DNA of 7,368 nucleotides from NCBI GenBank assembly GCA_003509545.1, contig DOLC01000034.1, positions 22,434-29,801 of the forward strand, written 5' to 3'. Positions 6,802 to 7,368 of this stretch are shown one piece after another; positions within the stretch are counted from its first letter, which is position 1; the number at the start of each line of letters is the position of its first letter. Below the pieces are notes generated by a model, which had not been told where the DNA came from, ran no database searches, and worked only from the letters and a program-made list of their open reading frames with translations. A program made the position numbers and the translations under genes. The stretch is from Peptococcaceae bacterium (GTDB lineage: Bacteria > Bacillota > DSM-521 > Neomoorellales > Neomoorellaceae).

Positions 6802-7128
6802 CTACCCCTTCTGCCAGTCGGCCAGGAAGCGCTGCAGATCCTCGGGAATTTCGCTCCCCATGTCTTTGGCTAGCTGGTGGTAAAAAGCAGCAATATTTTT
6901 CTTCATTTCCGGCGTAATGCTTTGGGTCATCTGGTTAACGAATTGGGCCAGCTTTTCCTTGTCACCCATCTCCTCCGGCTTGAGACCTGCTTCCATGAGC
7001 AATTGCTGGACGGCTGCCGGATTGTCCGGAGATATGCCCATTTCCCGCAACAGGGCTGCCAGGTTAGTCTTCCCTTCTGCTGCGGCCGCCGCCAGGCGCT
7101 GGCGCAATTCTTCTAAATTAACGCTCAC
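6802..7128 (-). CDS. Hypothetical protein, 108 residues, helical and soluble
   Basis: I do not recognise this protein. The frame opens at an ATG at 7179, but the GTG at 7128 is preferred because AAGGTGAT lies 4 nt before it and the residues from there (MSVNLEELRQRLAAAAAEG) begin a clean helix. The upstream ATG would make the good AAAGGAGG at 7175-7168 part of the coding region. The product is charged and rich in Ala, Leu, Glu and Gln, with predicted helices around residues 5-15, 21-30, 37-48, 54-70 and 74-90. It ends DLQRFLADWQKG. It has no cysteine, signal peptide or membrane span. Segments such as LAALLREMGISPDNPAAV and LLMEAGLKPEEMGDKEK suggest a small helical bundle. Transcription probably ends at the bidirectional terminator at 6633-6664. 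Function unknown. Confidence 0.75.
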   Translation of the reverse strand: MSVNLEELRQRLAAAAAEGKTNLAALLREMGISPDNPAAVQQLLMEAGLKPEEMGDKEKLAQFVNQMTQSITPEMKKNIAAFYHQLAKDMGSEIPEDLQRFLADWQKG

Positions 7129-7192
7129 TTGTATCACCTTTTCCCCAAGTTTTAGAGGCGAATCCAGCCTCCTTTCCATTTTTATTCGCGTG

Positions 7193-7220
7193 ACCCCGTA
7201 AAAGTGCTACCCCGAAAATA
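7193..7220. repeat. Short direct repeat ACCCCG-(T)AAAA, possible element end
   Basis: ACCCCGTAAAAG (7193-7204) is followed 16 nt on by ACCCCGAAAATA (7209-7220). The repeat begins just after a TG at 7191-7192. Closely spaced terminal repeats after a TG are a feature of some insertion sequence ends, such as the IS21 family, and contigs often break inside such repeats. No transposase is visible before the contig ends, so this is only a suggestion. It could equally be part of the leader of the 108-residue gene. Confidence 0.25.
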
Positions 7221-7257
7221 ACTTCTATCCGGGCCGGCATTGTTTTCGCTCGCTAAG

Positions 7258-7289
7258 TGGTCCTCGCGGACCAGCCTACGGCTTAAGCC
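7258..7289. repeat. Hairpin and palindrome at the edge of the genomic sequence
   Basis: TGGTCC (7258-7263) pairs with GGACCA (7268-7273) around the tetraloop TCGC. AGCC/GGCT follows (7273-7276 with 7280-7283), and GGCTTAAGCC (7280-7289) is a perfect 10-bp palindrome. No T-run follows, so it is not a terminator. It lies directly beside the adapter junction, so the last bases could be affected by misassembly. Confidence 0.4.
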
Positions 7290-7290
7290 T

Positions 7291-7368
7291 AGATCGGAAG
7301 AGCACACGTCTGAACTCCAGTCACGCCAATATCTCGTATGCCGCCTTCTGCTTGAAAAAAAACAGCAT
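7291..7368 (+). other. Illumina TruSeq adapter contamination (index GCCAAT), not genomic
   Basis: From 7291 the sequence begins AGATCGGAAGAGCACACGTC and continues through TGAACTCCAGTCAC to 7324, the standard TruSeq read-through adapter. The six bases GCCAAT at 7325-7330 equal TruSeq index 6. Bases 7331-7354 are the P7 end (ATCTCGTATGCCG, then CTTCTGCTTG) with one mismatch, C instead of T at 7344. Eight A and CAGCAT finish the window, as is typical when a read runs off the end of the adapter. Genomic sequence therefore stops at about 7290. Nothing in 7291-7368 should be annotated biologically. Confidence 0.98.

Noticed and set aside
6783..6917. 44-residue plus-strand frame with a GGGAGGT site before ATG
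   Set aside because: Most of it is antisense to the 108-residue gene, its sequence is unremarkable, and no promoter is visible. The ribosome binding site match is probably chance.
7118..7240. 40-residue minus-strand frame starting at ATG 7240
   Set aside because: It has no ribosome binding site, overlaps the start of the 108-residue gene in another frame, and crosses a possible repeat end.

Overview
The window looks like the end of a contig from a moderately GC-rich Gram-positive anaerobe of the Clostridia, with thermophilic Moorella- or Desulfotomaculum-like lineages as the best guess. This is inference. It rests on the pcrA-ligA gene pair, strong AGGAGG-type ribosome binding sites, GTG and TTG starts, a subtilisin-type protease with its own propeptide, and the style of the proteins. 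No tRNA, rRNA, CRISPR array or complete mobile element is visible.

Layout. Bases 1-162 lie downstream of ligA and hold only a weak candidate terminator. Bases 163-4384 (minus strand) are a two-gene operon: pcrA (UvrD-family helicase) followed after 10 nt by ligA (NAD+-dependent DNA ligase), with the ligA ribosome binding site overlapping the pcrA stop codon. Together they unwind and seal DNA during repair and replication. Divergent from pcrA, with its own sigma-A-like promoter, is an unrecognised 179-residue protein (4552-5091, plus) that ends in an intrinsic terminator. Convergent to it is a complete S8 (subtilisin-like) serine protease (5128-6285, minus) with an N-terminal hydrophobic segment, an I9-type propeptide and all catalytic residues. 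Its open frame has no ATG, GTG or TTG at the expected start; an ACG sits exactly where the start codon should be.

Bases 6470-6574 (plus) encode a 34-residue single-pass membrane protein with an excellent ribosome binding site, followed by two adjacent intrinsic terminators, the second usable from both strands. Bases 6802-7128 (minus) encode an unrecognised 108-residue, probably helical, soluble protein.

The last part is the least natural. Bases 7191-7290 contain a short direct repeat and palindromes and might be the edge of a repetitive element. Bases 7291-7368 are not genomic: they match the Illumina TruSeq index adapter (index GCCAAT) followed by an A-run. I see no convincing new multi-gene system. 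The items most worth checking are the adapter artefact, the protease start codon and the orphan small proteins.
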